A DNA stretch of 64,000 bases, taken from positions 1 through 64,000 of the forward strand of contig NZ_JAWLCI010000018.1 of the NCBI RefSeq assembly GCF_041687215.1, written 5' to 3'. The translations under genes and the position numbers were made by a program. The notes below the pieces were generated by a model. The model worked only from the letters and a program-made list of their open reading frames with translations, did no database searches and was not told the DNA's origin. The stretch is from Mariniphaga sp041687215 (GTDB taxonomy: Bacteria > Bacteroidota > Bacteroidia > Bacteroidales > Prolixibacteraceae). Every line of letters begins with the position of its first letter. The first letter of the stretch is position 1. Shown one piece after another: positions 1 to 9,755 of the stretch.

Positions 1-176
1 ATTTGACCCGAAAAGTCATAATACAATGATGGTGGTGAAATTTTCTGCTGGTAATGTTTTCTGTAAAACTTTTATTTAAAAAATATAATTCCTCTGTAAC
101 TTAATTCATAAAAACAATGTCTAATTGAATAAAATGAATTCTGTTACTGGTATGTAAACTAAAAAAATCGTATGAC

Positions 177-1826
177 ATGAAAAGCTTAAACTTTTTTATT
201 TTAGTTATTTTAATAGTCACTGGCCTTTCAAATAAAACGTTTAGCCAAAACCCTGAAAAACAGTTCGATAAAATTTTAAGTGAACAAAACTTTGAAAATA
301 GTCCGGGGTTTACTGTGCTGGTGGCCAAAAACAACCAGGTGATTTATCGCAAGGCTTTTGGTTATGCCAATTTGGAACTGGACGTAAAACTGAAACCGGA
401 ACACATTTTCCGCATCGGTTCCATCACCAAACAGTTTACTGCATCAGCCATTCTGAAACTGGAAGAAGAAGGTAAACTTTCGCTTCAGGATGACATCACA
501 AAATTCATTAAAGATTATCCCACTCACGGCCACACCATTACCATTGAACACTTGCTAACCCACACTTCAGGAATAAAAAGCTACACCAGCATGAAAGAAT
601 GGGATGCCGAAATGCGCAAAAAAGATTTTACTCCTGTTGAAATGATTGATTTTTTCAAAAACCAGCCCATGGATTTTGCACCGGGGGAAAAGTTTCTGTA
701 TAACAACTCAGCCTATTTTATGCTGGGTTACATCATTGAAAAAGCTTCTGGAAAAACCTACGAAGAATATCTTAAAGATACTTTTTTTGAGCCGCTTGAT
801 ATGCAAAATTCATCTTATGGAAATCCTTCACGGGTGATAAAAAACCGTGCTGCAGGTTACATGAAAAAAAACGGCGAATTTGTAAATGCAGAATTTTTAA
901 GCATGACCCAACCTTATGCTGCCGGTTCACTTTTGTCAACGGTGGACGACCTTTTTACATGGTACACCGCGGTAATGAACGACAAGGTAATCAGCCACGA
1001 AAACCGGTTGAAAGCCCACTCTTCTTTCAAGTTGAACAACGGCAAACCCACCGGATACGGTTACGGATGGTTTCTGGGCAACATCCAGGGTTCGCCCATG
1101 ATTGAGCACGGAGGCGGAATTCACGGCTACTTAACGGCTTCGCTTTGGTTGCCGGAAGAAAAAGTATTTGTAGCTGTATTTTCAAACTGCTACGCTATGC
1201 CACCCCAAAGTACAGCATTTAAACTGGCTGCCGCTGCCATTGAAAAACCTTTCGACCGGAATGAAATTGAAATGAATAAAAAAACGCTGGAAGATTATGT
1301 GGGCGTTTACGAATCGGACGAGGAAGAAACAAGAACGCTTCTGGTTGAAAACGACAGCCTGTTTTATGTCTATCCGTCAGGAAACAGGGAGAAACTCCTG
1401 CCATTTGAGAAAGATCGGTTTTTCATGAAAAACAGTTTCAACGAATTTATTTTTAAGAGAAATGCTCAGGGCGAAGTGGTTTCGCTCACGGCCAGCGGTA
1501 CCGGTTATTTGCCGCTGAACCTGAAAAAAACCGACAAACCGGTTGAAGTGAAGCAAGAAGTGGAATTGCCCGATGAATTGCTCGACAAATACCTGGGCAA
1601 ATATGAACTGATGCCGGAATTTATTCTCACCGTTACCCGTGAAGGCAAATGCGTTTTTGTGCAGGCCACCGGGCAAATGAAGAGTGAAATTTTCGCTTCG
1701 GAACAACACCGGTTTTTCTCGAAAATGGTCAATGCAGAATTCATTTTCCATTTGGATGATAATGGCGATGTAACTGGTTTAACACTTCTTCAAAACGGAG
1801 AACACAAGGCGAAAAAGGTTGAATGA
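177..1826 (+). CDS. Serine hydrolase, class C beta-lactamase/DD-peptidase fold, exported
   Basis: The protein has 549 residues. An N-terminal signal peptide (about residues 1-23, ending TFSQ) indicates export to the periplasm. The beta-lactamase family core shows the nucleophile motif S82-I-T-K85, the second motif Y175-N-N177 and a late HGGG motif near residue 312 in place of KTG, as in class C-like esterases and D-aminopeptidases. The last ~170 residues form a beta-rich extension carrying two DUF3471-like segments, common in Bacteroidota homologues. The substrate cannot be told from sequence; these enzymes are more often peptidases or esterases than antibiotic-resistance enzymes. The gene ends 2 bp from the convergent transporter gene, leaving no room for a separate terminator. 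Confidence 0.9.
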   Translation: MKSLNFFILVILIVTGLSNKTFSQNPEKQFDKILSEQNFENSPGFTVLVAKNNQVIYRKAFGYANLELDVKLKPEHIFRIGSITKQFTASAILKLEEEGKLSLQDDITKFIKDYPTHGHTITIEHLLTHTSGIKSYTSMKEWDAEMRKKDFTPVEMIDFFKNQPMDFAPGEKFLYNNSAYFMLGYIIEKASGKTYEEYLKDTFFEPLDMQNSSYGNPSRVIKNRAAGYMKKNGEFVNAEFLSMTQPYAAGSLLSTVDDLFTWYTAVMNDKVISHENRLKAHSSFKLNNGKPTGYGYGWFLGNIQGSPMIEHGGGIHGYLTASLWLPEEKVFVAVFSNCYAMPPQSTAFKLAAAAIEKPFDRNEIEMNKKTLEDYVGVYESDEEETRTLLVENDSLFYVYPSGNREKLLPFEKDRFFMKNSFNEFIFKRNAQGEVVSLTASGTGYLPLNLKKTDKPVEVKQEVELPDELLDKYLGKYELMPEFILTVTREGKCVFVQATGQMKSEIFASEQHRFFSKMVNAEFIFHLDDNGDVTGLTLLQNGEHKAKKVE

Positions 1827-1828
1827 GT

Positions 1829-2725
1829 TTATGCCTGGAAATTACTTCCAGTCGGCTTCAACTCTTTCATTTTCAGGTTTGCCCAGGCAATAATTATTCC
1901 GGCTGTCATAAACATGATAAGACTGTAAACGGCCGGAGAAATGGTCATGGTGGGATTTTTCAGCAGGGTGGCAGCAATGGCAATTCCCAGCGTTCCGTTT
2001 TGAATGCCCGACTCAACAGAAATGGTTATTCTTTGCGATACCTTGAGCCTGGCAAGTTTTGCGGTAAAGAAACCCACTGCAAGCATGGCCAAATTCAACG
2101 CCAGGGCAACCGGGCCGGCCTGTGCAAAAAATCCAAGAAAGTTTTCCCTGTCGTTTAAAATGGCGGCAATAATTATTACAAAAAGCAAAATGCCCGACAT
2201 TATTTTTACTGGCCTCTCCATGCGTATTGAAAACCGGGGAAGCTTTGCTTTAGTAACCATTCCGATTACAACCGGAATGAGGGTTATAATAATTACTTTA
2301 ATTATGGTATCGAAAACCGGAAGCGGAACATATTCATTGTGCTGCATAAAATAACGCAGCGAAAAATTCACAATCAGCGGGATGGTAATAACAACAATCA
2401 GGCTCGAAATGGCGGTAAGGGTAATGGACAAAGCCGTATCGCCCTTTGAAATGTGACTGATCAGATTGGAGGTCGGACCGCCGGGGCAGGCAGCCAGAAT
2501 CATAATTCCCACAGCAAGTTCGGGTGTGCGCATGGGAATAAGCATGAGCAGGACAAATCCCACCAGCGGCAGAATTACAATCTGGTTAAGTATGCCCAGG
2601 GTTGCAGCTTTGGGATAAACGGCAACACGCTTAAAATCAACAGGACTTAGTGACAATCCCATTCCAAACATAATAATGGCAAGCGAAACCGGCAAAAGAA
2701 GTTCAGTCAGAAAATTTGTTTCCAT
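1829..2725 (-). CDS. Bile acid:sodium symporter (BASS) family transporter
   Basis: This 298-residue protein is almost entirely hydrophobic, with eight to ten membrane helices. An N-terminal 'MFGMGLSLSP' stretch and a glycine/proline-rich 'ACPGGPTSNL' loop in the middle match the BASS (SBF) family, whose two discontinuous helices bind sodium. Family members move organic anions such as pantoate, pyruvate or bile acids with sodium; the substrate here is unknown. The C-terminus is short and charged. The gene is monocistronic and converges on the serine hydrolase with a 2-bp gap. Confidence 0.88.
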   Translation of the reverse strand: METNFLTELLLPVSLAIIMFGMGLSLSPVDFKRVAVYPKAATLGILNQIVILPLVGFVLLMLIPMRTPELAVGIMILAACPGGPTSNLISHISKGDTALSITLTAISSLIVVITIPLIVNFSLRYFMQHNEYVPLPVFDTIIKVIIITLIPVVIGMVTKAKLPRFSIRMERPVKIMSGILLFVIIIAAILNDRENFLGFFAQAGPVALALNLAMLAVGFFTAKLARLKVSQRITISVESGIQNGTLGIAIAATLLKNPTMTISPAVYSLIMFMTAGIIIAWANLKMKELKPTGSNFQA

Positions 2726-3056
2726 AATTTGTCTTTAAACTACTTATTTTGTTCCCAGCCAAATATATTTCATTTGAAAAATGAATATTACAAACAACAA
2801 TTCAGCTCGTCAAACAAAATTTCCCGAAAAACCTTTTTCTTTCTGGTTATCTTTCTCAATTTCAATGCTTAAATAAAAACAAAGAGAGCAAACCAAAGAG
2901 TTGGAATTTCCCTAAAAATTTTCTCTCTGATTTGAACTCTGAATGAATTTTATCGAATTTTCAAAAAATTGTAATGCCGCGATTATTTTATTGACTAAAT
3001 AACTGTATCAGAAAGATTTTTTTCGGAACTTGTCGTTCAAACTAAATTATTTAAAA
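2726..3056. other. Divergent intergenic region without a recognisable gene
   Basis: These 331 bp separate the divergent transporter and S9 peptidase genes. The stretch is AT-rich with poly-A/T tracts and must hold both promoters. I saw no perfect TAnnTTTG box, no stable hairpin and no convincing short gene. Confidence 0.5.
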
Positions 3057-4946
3057 ATGAAACAGATATTCAAATTTATGGCAATTATGGTTATTCTTTT
3101 TGCCTGCAAACAAGAACCACAAAAGGCTCCCCAAATTCCAATGGAAGATTTCTTCCGCAATCCGGAAAAAACCGCATTTCAGCTTTCGCCCAACGGAGAG
3201 TATTTTTCCTACCTGGCACCCTGGGAAAGCAGGCTGAATGTGTTTGTTCAAAAAACCGGCGCTGATTCAGCTGTTCGTATCACGTCGGAAACCGAACGCG
3301 ACATCGCCGGTTACCTGTGGAAAGGCGACAACCGGATTTTGTTCCTGAAAGATACCGGTGGAGATGAAAACTTTCATTTATATGGCGTAAATGCCGATGG
3401 AAGTGATTTAATAGGGCTAACGGTTTTCGAGAAAGTGCGCACAACTTTTATCGATGATTTGAAAGAAGATGAAGACGAAGTGATTGTTGGACTGAATAAA
3501 CGCGATGCCACTGTTTTTGACCCTTACCGGCTGAATGTGCTCACTGGTGAAATGACCATGCTGGCCGAGAATCCGGGGAATATAATGGGTTGGATGACCG
3601 ACCACGATGGCAAACTCAGATTAGCCATCACTTCAGATGGAGTAAACAACACGATTCTTTATCGCGACACAGAAGAAGAGGATTTCAGGCCGGTGCTTAC
3701 CACCAGCTTTAAAGAAACCGTTTCGCCGGTCATTTTTACGTTCGACAATCAAATGGTTTATGCATTCTCGAACCTGGGACGCGACAAAACTGCTCTGGTG
3801 AAATTTGATGTGGCAAATGGTAATGAAACCGAAGTGCTGTTTGAAACGAATGAGGCAGATATTGATGGTCTTAATTACTCACGGAAAGACAAAAAGCTGC
3901 TTGCAGTTTCCTGGACAACTGATAAAGATACCATGCATTTTTTTGATGCCAATGCAGAATCTATGCAAAAGGAATTGGATGCCAAACTTCCCGGATACGA
4001 AGTTTCAGTTGGAAGCCACAACAAAGCCGAAGACAAGTTTATGATTCGCACTTACAGCGACCGTACCAGGGGCGCTTACTATTTTTATGATAAAAGCACC
4101 AAAGAGTTGACCAAACTGGCTGAATTAAGCCCCTGGCTCAACGAAGAACACCTGTGCGAAATGCAACCCATTTCCTATACTTCCCGCGATGGACTGACTA
4201 TTCAGGGATATCTGACATTGCCGCTGGGATATGAACCCAAAAACCTGCCAGTGGTGGTGAATCCACATGGCGGTCCGTGGGCCCGCGATTACTGGGGATT
4301 CAATCCTGAAGTTCAGTTCCTGGCCAATAACGGGTATGCCGTGCTGCAAATGAATTTCCGCGGTTCCACCGGTTTTGGAAAAGAATTCTGGGAATCGTCA
4401 TTCAAACAATGGGGACGTACCATGCAGGATGATATAACGGATGGAGTGAAATGGCTGATTGATCAAGGCATTGCCGATCCTGACCGAGTTGCCATTTACG
4501 GCGGCAGTTACGGTGGATATGCAACACTCGCCGGCCTCACCCTAACTCCGGATTTGTATGCCGCAGGAGTGGATTATGTAGGCGTTTCAAACCTCTTCAC
4601 TTTTATGAACACCATACCACCCTACTGGAAACCCATGCTTGACATGCTTTACGAAATGGTTGGAAACCCGGAAGCCGACAGCCTGTTACTGGCTGAAGTA
4701 TCTCCTGTATTCCATGTGGACAAGATACAGGCTCCGCTTTTTGTGGCCCAGGGCGCCAACGATCCGAGGGTCAACAAAGCAGAATCAGACCAAATCGTAG
4801 ATGCCTTAAAAGCCCGCGGTATTGACGTGGAATATATGGTAAAAGATAACGAAGGTCATGGATTTGGCAATGAGGAAAACCGGTTCGACTTTTACCGGGC
4901 CATGATAACTTTCCTCAACAAACATTTGAAGCCGGCTGAGGAATAA
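3057..4946 (+). CDS. S9 family prolyl oligopeptidase-like peptidase, lipoprotein
   Basis: The 629-residue product starts with a lipoprotein signal whose lipobox is LFAC (Cys about residue 17), placing it on a membrane facing the periplasm. An N-terminal beta-propeller of roughly 350 residues is followed by an alpha/beta-hydrolase domain. The triad is visible: S484 in GGSYGG, D569 in GANDPR and H601 in EGHGF. The role is degradation of short peptides, possibly proline-containing. The reading frame opens with a TTG at 3030, but the ATG at 3057 gives a proper lipoprotein signal and is preferred. It is followed by a composite palindromic region before the convergent sulfatase gene. Confidence 0.93.
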   Translation: MKQIFKFMAIMVILFACKQEPQKAPQIPMEDFFRNPEKTAFQLSPNGEYFSYLAPWESRLNVFVQKTGADSAVRITSETERDIAGYLWKGDNRILFLKDTGGDENFHLYGVNADGSDLIGLTVFEKVRTTFIDDLKEDEDEVIVGLNKRDATVFDPYRLNVLTGEMTMLAENPGNIMGWMTDHDGKLRLAITSDGVNNTILYRDTEEEDFRPVLTTSFKETVSPVIFTFDNQMVYAFSNLGRDKTALVKFDVANGNETEVLFETNEADIDGLNYSRKDKKLLAVSWTTDKDTMHFFDANAESMQKELDAKLPGYEVSVGSHNKAEDKFMIRTYSDRTRGAYYFYDKSTKELTKLAELSPWLNEEHLCEMQPISYTSRDGLTIQGYLTLPLGYEPKNLPVVVNPHGGPWARDYWGFNPEVQFLANNGYAVLQMNFRGSTGFGKEFWESSFKQWGRTMQDDITDGVKWLIDQGIADPDRVAIYGGSYGGYATLAGLTLTPDLYAAGVDYVGVSNLFTFMNTIPPYWKPMLDMLYEMVGNPEADSLLLAEVSPVFHVDKIQAPLFVAQGANDPRVNKAESDQIVDALKARGIDVEYMVKDNEGHGFGNEENRFDFYRAMITFLNKHLKPAEE

Positions 4947-5012
4947 ACGTTGATTTCAGAATGAAAATCACCGGATAACTTTTAAAAAATACCGGTGTTA
5001 AGTCAACTCAAA

Positions 5013-5211
5013 GCTGTCATTTCGAATGCTCTCCCAATTTTATTGGGCATAATGAGAAAATGACAGAGATGACGAAACAAGTTCGGCATGACGTTCTAAG
5101 TTAATTCGCATTTTTATTAAAGTACGTCACCCTGAACTTGTTTCAGGGTCTGCTTTTAAAGCTGTCATTTCGAATCCGCCAGCCGGCGGATTCGAAATGA
5201 CAGCTTTAAAA
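5013..5211. repeat. Composite palindromic intergenic element with a 27-bp perfect hairpin
   Basis: Between two convergent genes lie three palindromes. The first is a degenerate CTGTCATTTCGAAT.../...AAATGACAG stem enclosing CCCAAT-TTT-ATTGGG (5035-5049). The second is ACCCTGAA-CTTG-TTTCAGGGT near 5129-5150. The third is a perfect 27-bp inverted repeat, 5154-5180 with 5185-5211, around a 4-nt loop. The motif GTCATTTCGAA occurs in both the first and third. The element could act as a bidirectional terminator and looks like a dispersed REP-type repeat. Confidence 0.75.
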
Positions 5212-5233
5212 ATTTGACCATTGGATGATTATT

Positions 5234-6667
5234 TTATGGAATGACCAACCCATCCCGTTCCTCAATATGCTTTTTGAGTTTTTCCGAAAGTTCTTCTACC
5301 AGCTTTTTATTCTCCGGTTTTTCCGAAATATTTATGGTTTCTTCCGGGTCGTCTGCCAGATTATACATCATCCGTGCTGTTACTTTTCCGGTTTGATCGC
5401 TGAACCATTCGGTGTAAGTATGTGTTTTTGTGACTACTGTTTCACCTCTAATCCAGCGGCAAAAGACTTCTTCTTTCCATGGTTGGTTCGGATTTTCGGC
5501 CAGCTGAACAAAACTTTTCCCCTGCAAATGGAAAGGTTTTTCCAGTCCTGCCAACTCTACCAGCGAAGGATAAATATCCACAAATTCAACCAGGGCATCG
5601 GTTTTCAGGTTTTGTTTTTTGCCCGGCGCCCGCAAAATAAGTGGTGTGTGCAGCACTTTTTCAAAGTTGCAGTGTTTACACCACAGGTCATGCTCGCCCA
5701 AATGCCAGCCGTGGTCGCCCCACAAAATCACAATGGTGTTTTCGGCCAAACCCAACCGTTCCAGTTCATTCAGCACTTTACCGATTTGTGCATCGGTATA
5801 ACTTACGCAGGCGTAATACCCGTGAATCAGTTTTCGCATAAATTCTTCATCAAGCGGTCCCTGGTCAGGTACATCGGTGTAGTTTCGCAATTCGCCAAAA
5901 TTGTGCATACTCTCATCAGGCGCACCGTCGGGTTTTTTCATATTATCAGGAAGTTGTATCTCATCAAAATCATACAAATCCCAGTATTTTTTCGGAGCAT
6001 TAAAAGGCAAGTGTGGTTTCAGGAATCCTACAGCAAGAAAAAAAGGTTCGCCTGAATTCCTGAACTGCCGCATCCTGCGCACCGCTTCATCGGCAATCAT
6101 TCCATCGGGGTAAATATGGTCAGGCGCATCGGCCCATTCAAACGACGAGCCGTTAATTCCGTTTCCGTTCGGGCGTGGCTCGATTTGCTTGTGCGACTCA
6201 GGCATAACATAGGCCTGCCAACCCTGCCAGTCGCCCTCCGGAAACCAGGGTGTTTCGCTCCAGCTTCCTTTGCCGTCGTTTTGATGATGGTAAATTTTTC
6301 CCAATGAAACAGTTGTGTACCCGTTGTTTTTAAAGTGCATGGGCAGACTGACCACCCCTGGAACGTCTTCATCCTGCCGGCAACTGTAATCCAGAAACCG
6401 GGTTCGGTTTGGCCTGATTCCCGACAAAATACTTGCCCTTGAAGCCCCGCAAACGGGAATGTTGCAATAAGCCCGGTTGAAAACAAGGCCCGTTTCGGCC
6501 AGTTTGTCGATGTGGGGGGAGTGAATGTGCGATTGTCCGTAGCAACCCAACTCGGGCCGCAGGTCGTCAACCGCAATGAACAAAACATTGGGTTGATTTT
6601 TGTTTTGTCCATGAGTAAGCCCTGCAAAAATCAGGGCAAATACAGCAACAGTAATCAGTTTTTTCAT
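5234..6667 (-). CDS. Sulfatase, iduronate-2-sulfatase-like, exported
   Basis: The 477-residue enzyme has a signal peptide (about residues 1-20). The metal site FIAVDDLRPELGCYG lies near the N-terminus, followed by the sulfatase signature C73-G-A-S-R77. Cys73 would be oxidised to formylglycine by a maturase encoded elsewhere. A later GDHGWHLGEH motif supplies further active-site residues. This organisation is that of the S1 formylglycine sulfatases, closest in style to iduronate-2-sulfatase-like bacterial enzymes that desulfate polysaccharides. The target glycan cannot be determined. The gene stands alone, with no SusC/SusD pair nearby. Confidence 0.93.
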   Translation of the reverse strand: MKKLITVAVFALIFAGLTHGQNKNQPNVLFIAVDDLRPELGCYGQSHIHSPHIDKLAETGLVFNRAYCNIPVCGASRASILSGIRPNRTRFLDYSCRQDEDVPGVVSLPMHFKNNGYTTVSLGKIYHHQNDGKGSWSETPWFPEGDWQGWQAYVMPESHKQIEPRPNGNGINGSSFEWADAPDHIYPDGMIADEAVRRMRQFRNSGEPFFLAVGFLKPHLPFNAPKKYWDLYDFDEIQLPDNMKKPDGAPDESMHNFGELRNYTDVPDQGPLDEEFMRKLIHGYYACVSYTDAQIGKVLNELERLGLAENTIVILWGDHGWHLGEHDLWCKHCNFEKVLHTPLILRAPGKKQNLKTDALVEFVDIYPSLVELAGLEKPFHLQGKSFVQLAENPNQPWKEEVFCRWIRGETVVTKTHTYTEWFSDQTGKVTARMMYNLADDPEETINISEKPENKKLVEELSEKLKKHIEERDGLVIP

Positions 6668-6835
6668 TTTTGCCGGTTTTTAGATTTGAAAACAAAACTA
6701 TCAGAAATTTTTTTGTTTCCGGCAAATTCAATCCATGGTTTTTTAAAAAAGGAATAGAACTTTAATATGATCAGCAAATGAACATTATGCCCCTTTTAAT
6801 TGCTCACATGTAAATAATTAAAAAAGAATTGTAAA

Positions 6836-7273
6836 ATGAATAATATGAAAACATTATTGTTGGCTGTAACTTTATTTACCGTTCTATTCGGCTCTGCTCA
6901 GGATTTGTCGAAACACAAATGGGAAAACAGGCTGATTTTAATACTAACTGACGACGAAAATAACTCTACTTTTCAGTCTCAATTAGAAGAATTCAGCAAG
7001 GATTTAAACGGTTTAAAAGAGCGAAAATTAATTATATACCAAATATTTCCCGGAGAATACAAAACCGGATTGAACGGCGATAACAAAAAAAAATCTTCGC
7101 GTTTATATAATGAGTATAAAAAAACCAACGCTGGGTTTGAAGTTGTTTTGCTGGGCCTTGATGGTGGAGTAAAACTGCGGCAAAATGAATTACTGCCATT
7201 GGAAAAATTATATGCCACTATTGATGTGATGCCCATGAGGCGCAACGAAATAGAAAGAAAAAAGCAACAATAA
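6836..7273 (+). CDS. DUF4174 family exported protein
   Basis: The 145-residue protein has a signal peptide ending near GSAQ (about residue 21). The mature part matches the DUF4174 pattern: an LSKHKWENR opening, a thioredoxin-like beta/alpha arrangement, then GLDGGVKLR and a DVMPMRRNE tail. The biochemical function of the family is not established. ATGs at 6836 and 6845 are both possible starts. The gene is followed by a weak AAGACC/GGTCTT stem (7275-7298) before the convergent regulator gene. Confidence 0.75.
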   Translation: MNNMKTLLLAVTLFTVLFGSAQDLSKHKWENRLILILTDDENNSTFQSQLEEFSKDLNGLKERKLIIYQIFPGEYKTGLNGDNKKKSSRLYNEYKKTNAGFEVVLLGLDGGVKLRQNELLPLEKLYATIDVMPMRRNEIERKKQQ

Positions 7274-7311
7274 AAAGACCACTAATAACAAGGGTCTTGC
7301 TACATGGAAAA

Positions 7312-8325
7312 TTACAGTGAACTCCGCTTTATAAAAACAAACGGACTTTTAATCCGCCTGAAATTGCCGGTCAAAATCATTTCTGCTGCTATCCGTCCAA
7401 TTTCATCGTGATTGGTTGAAATGGTAGTTATTCCGTTTTCCAGAATTTCCTTTACCGGGTTTTCATTGTAAGAAACCACGCCCACATCTTTTCCCAGATC
7501 CCATTTTTCCGTTCGGCATATTTTAATAAAACGGTACAAATCATCATCGGAAATGATTACATAAGCTTCCCCTTTTTTAACATCTTCGCAGGTAAGTTTG
7601 TCAATAACAGAAAATTCAAACCCGTTCACCTGGCAAAAAATCTGAAATCCCCTGATAATATATTTTGAATAGTATTGATCAACCGGAAAAACAAGGTTGA
7701 TTTTCCGGTATTTTCGAATCAACCCGGTACCTTCAGCAAGCGCCGACTGGATATCTTTTTCATATTCCTGAAAAACAATCGGGTAATCATTCAGACTTTC
7801 CAGATTGCGATCGACAATTAACACCTTCTTTTTCGGAATTGTGCGAATGAAACTCGCCACATCGGCATGTTCATCTTTAAAATGCGGAAGAATAACAAAG
7901 TAATCGTATTTTGAAAGGTGGTTTTCTATAATGTTTTTAAACTGCTGCAAATCGTAGTTGTAAATAAAGACATCTGTTATCGCCTTACTGCCAAGGGTTT
8001 CAATAAAAGAGTAATACAAGCTTCGCTTATAGTTGCTGAGCTTGTTAAAAATGAGCGCTACTTTAATCTGCTTTTGAACATTTACCTGGCTTACATAATA
8101 TCCTTTCCCCCTCACCGATGAAAGAATACCAGCTTTCCGCAGAAAAACATAGGCTTTTTCAACCGTATCGCGCGACAGCAGCAATTCTTCGCTGGTTTCG
8201 TTTATGGAAGGAATTCGCTGGCCTTGTTTGAAAATTCCCGACTCAATATCGGAAATTATCAATTCAACCACTTGTTTGTATTTTGGAACCTCGGACTGAT
8301 GGTTTATTTTTAAATAACTATTCAT
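7312..8325 (-). CDS. GntR-family transcriptional regulator with LacI-like ligand-binding domain
   Basis: Residues about 1-77 form a GntR winged helix (KYKQVVELIISDIESG, then a helix-turn-helix around LLLSRDTVEKAYVFLRKAGI). The rest resembles a periplasmic binding protein/LacI sensor domain rather than the FadR, HutC or MocR types. This GntR-plus-PBP architecture typically senses sugars in Bacteroidota. The gene is divergent from the sugar dehydrogenase/cytochrome pair at 8455, making those genes likely targets (inference). A perfect TATTTTTG box lies just upstream of its start. Confidence 0.85.
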   Translation of the reverse strand: MNSYLKINHQSEVPKYKQVVELIISDIESGIFKQGQRIPSINETSEELLLSRDTVEKAYVFLRKAGILSSVRGKGYYVSQVNVQKQIKVALIFNKLSNYKRSLYYSFIETLGSKAITDVFIYNYDLQQFKNIIENHLSKYDYFVILPHFKDEHADVASFIRTIPKKKVLIVDRNLESLNDYPIVFQEYEKDIQSALAEGTGLIRKYRKINLVFPVDQYYSKYIIRGFQIFCQVNGFEFSVIDKLTCEDVKKGEAYVIISDDDLYRFIKICRTEKWDLGKDVGVVSYNENPVKEILENGITTISTNHDEIGRIAAEMILTGNFRRIKSPFVFIKRSSL

Positions 8326-8343
8326 TTTTTATTGAATTGACAA

Positions 8344-8351
8344 CAAAAATA
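8344..8351 (-). promoter_or_regulatory. Candidate -7 promoter box for the GntR-family regulator
   Basis: On the minus strand this reads TATTTTTG, a perfect match to the Bacteroidota -7 consensus TAnnTTTG, about 19 nt before the regulator's ATG. No convincing -33 TTG at standard spacing was found. Confidence 0.4.
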
Positions 8352-8422
8352 AAAAGTGTTTGGTACAATGCCACTCAAAACAAACTTTTAAAAATTTAAC
8401 TGAACTTTTCAAAAAGATATTC

Positions 8423-8438
8423 GTTCAATTGACTGAAC
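8423..8438. promoter_or_regulatory. Candidate operator palindrome in the divergent regulator/dehydrogenase region
   Basis: GTTCA-ATTGAC-TGAAC forms a 5-bp-arm inverted repeat 17 bp before the dehydrogenase start. It sits in the 129-bp region shared with the GntR-type regulator, so it is a plausible autoregulated operator. The short arms keep confidence low. Confidence 0.25.
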
Positions 8439-8454
8439 AATAAAAACGAGATTT

Positions 8455-9726
8455 ATGAAACATTTGTTTGTTCTGTTTATAGTACTTGCAGCATTTTCAT
8501 GCAGCCAGCAGAAAAAAACCGATACAGTAAAACTTACCGCTGATGCCGATAATGGTGGAATTACATTGCCTGAAGGATTTTCGGCCCTGGTTGTTGCAGA
8601 TGAAATTGGCCGCGGAAGACACATTGCCTTAAATGATAACGGCGACATTTATGTTTCGCTCAGGGATCACGATGAAAACAAAGGCATTGCCTGTTTGCGC
8701 GACACAACGGGAGATGGCCGTGCCGATGTAATTGAATATGCAGGGGAACACACCGGAACAGGAATTAAATTGCATAAAGGATACCTTTATTTTGGTTCCG
8801 ATACGGCAGTAGTCCGTTATCCTTTGCAATCCGGTGAACTATTGCCCGGAAATAACTGGGAAATGATTGCCCGCGGTTTTCCACAGGAAAGGCAACATGA
8901 AGCCAAACCCATGGAATTTGACGGACAGGGAAATATGTATGTTACAGTGGGCGCTCCGGCCAATGCCTGCATGGAACAAATGCGAACCAAAGGTTCTCCT
9001 GGCATGGACCCGTGCCCGATACTGGAATACGCTGGCGGAATCTGGAAATTTAAGGACGATGTTTTGAATCAGGATCAACTAACAGATGGTGAACGTTATG
9101 CTACTGGAATACGCCATGCAGTGGCCAATAGCTGGAACAAACAAGTGAACGAACTGTATGTAGTGCAGCATGGTCGCGACCAGCTAAGCCAGTTTTTCCC
9201 CGAGATATTCGATGACAAACAAAATGCTGAACTTCCTGCAGAGGAATTTTTCCTGGTTACCGAAGGAGCCGATTTTGGCTGGCCTTATTGCTATTACGAC
9301 CAGTTCCGGGAAAAAAAGGTTTTGGCGCCGGAATATGGCGGTGATGGAGAAATGGTGGAACGTTGCGAGAATAAAATGGACCCGATTATGGCTTTTCCAG
9401 GTCACATTGGACCAAACGATTTGCTGTTTTATTCTGGTGAAATGTTTCCTGAAAAATACCGCAACGGGGCGTTCATTGCTTTTCACGGATCGTGGAACCG
9501 GGCGCCCGAGCCGCAGTCGGGTTATTTTGTGGTATTTGTGCCGTTTGAAGGTGCATACCCCTCGGGTGACTGGGAAATTTTTGCCGATGGCTTTGCAGGC
9601 ATTGAAACCATAAGCAGTACCCGCGATGCCGAATACCGTCCGTGCGGACTGGCGCAGGGACCCGATGGTTCATTGTATGTTGTGGACAGCAACAAGGGAA
9701 AAATCTGGAGAATAATTCATTCATAA
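8455..9726 (+). CDS. Sorbosone dehydrogenase-like sugar dehydrogenase, lipoprotein
   Basis: The 423-residue lipoprotein (lipobox FSCS, Cys near residue 16) has a six-bladed propeller fold of the GSDH/L-sorbosone dehydrogenase type. Visible features are LPEGFSALVVADEIGRGRHIA at the start of the propeller, EGADFGWPYCYYD in the centre, FHGSWNRAPEPQSGY and a closing GPDGSLYVVDSNKGKIWRI. Such enzymes oxidise aldoses, often using PQQ, in the periplasm. The adjacent cytochrome c gene, 29 bp downstream, is the likely electron acceptor. No PQQ synthesis genes occur in the window. Confidence 0.88.
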   Translation: MKHLFVLFIVLAAFSCSQQKKTDTVKLTADADNGGITLPEGFSALVVADEIGRGRHIALNDNGDIYVSLRDHDENKGIACLRDTTGDGRADVIEYAGEHTGTGIKLHKGYLYFGSDTAVVRYPLQSGELLPGNNWEMIARGFPQERQHEAKPMEFDGQGNMYVTVGAPANACMEQMRTKGSPGMDPCPILEYAGGIWKFKDDVLNQDQLTDGERYATGIRHAVANSWNKQVNELYVVQHGRDQLSQFFPEIFDDKQNAELPAEEFFLVTEGADFGWPYCYYDQFREKKVLAPEYGGDGEMVERCENKMDPIMAFPGHIGPNDLLFYSGEMFPEKYRNGAFIAFHGSWNRAPEPQSGYFVVFVPFEGAYPSGDWEIFADGFAGIETISSTRDAEYRPCGLAQGPDGSLYVVDSNKGKIWRIIHS

Positions 9727-9755
9727 TAAAAACCAAAAAATAACGCGAAAGAATC

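Noticed and set aside
177..1826. Antibiotic-resistance beta-lactamase
   Set aside because: The HGG third motif and the C-terminal extension fit the broad serine hydrolase/D-aminopeptidase group; resistance cannot be claimed.
3030..3056. TTG start for the S9 peptidase
   Set aside because: It would add nine residues in front of an otherwise standard lipoprotein signal; the ATG at 3057 is better.
5225..6055. 276-codon plus-strand frame opposite the sulfatase
   Set aside because: It is the antisense shadow of the sulfatase gene, with a biased composition rich in Phe, Gln and Cys.
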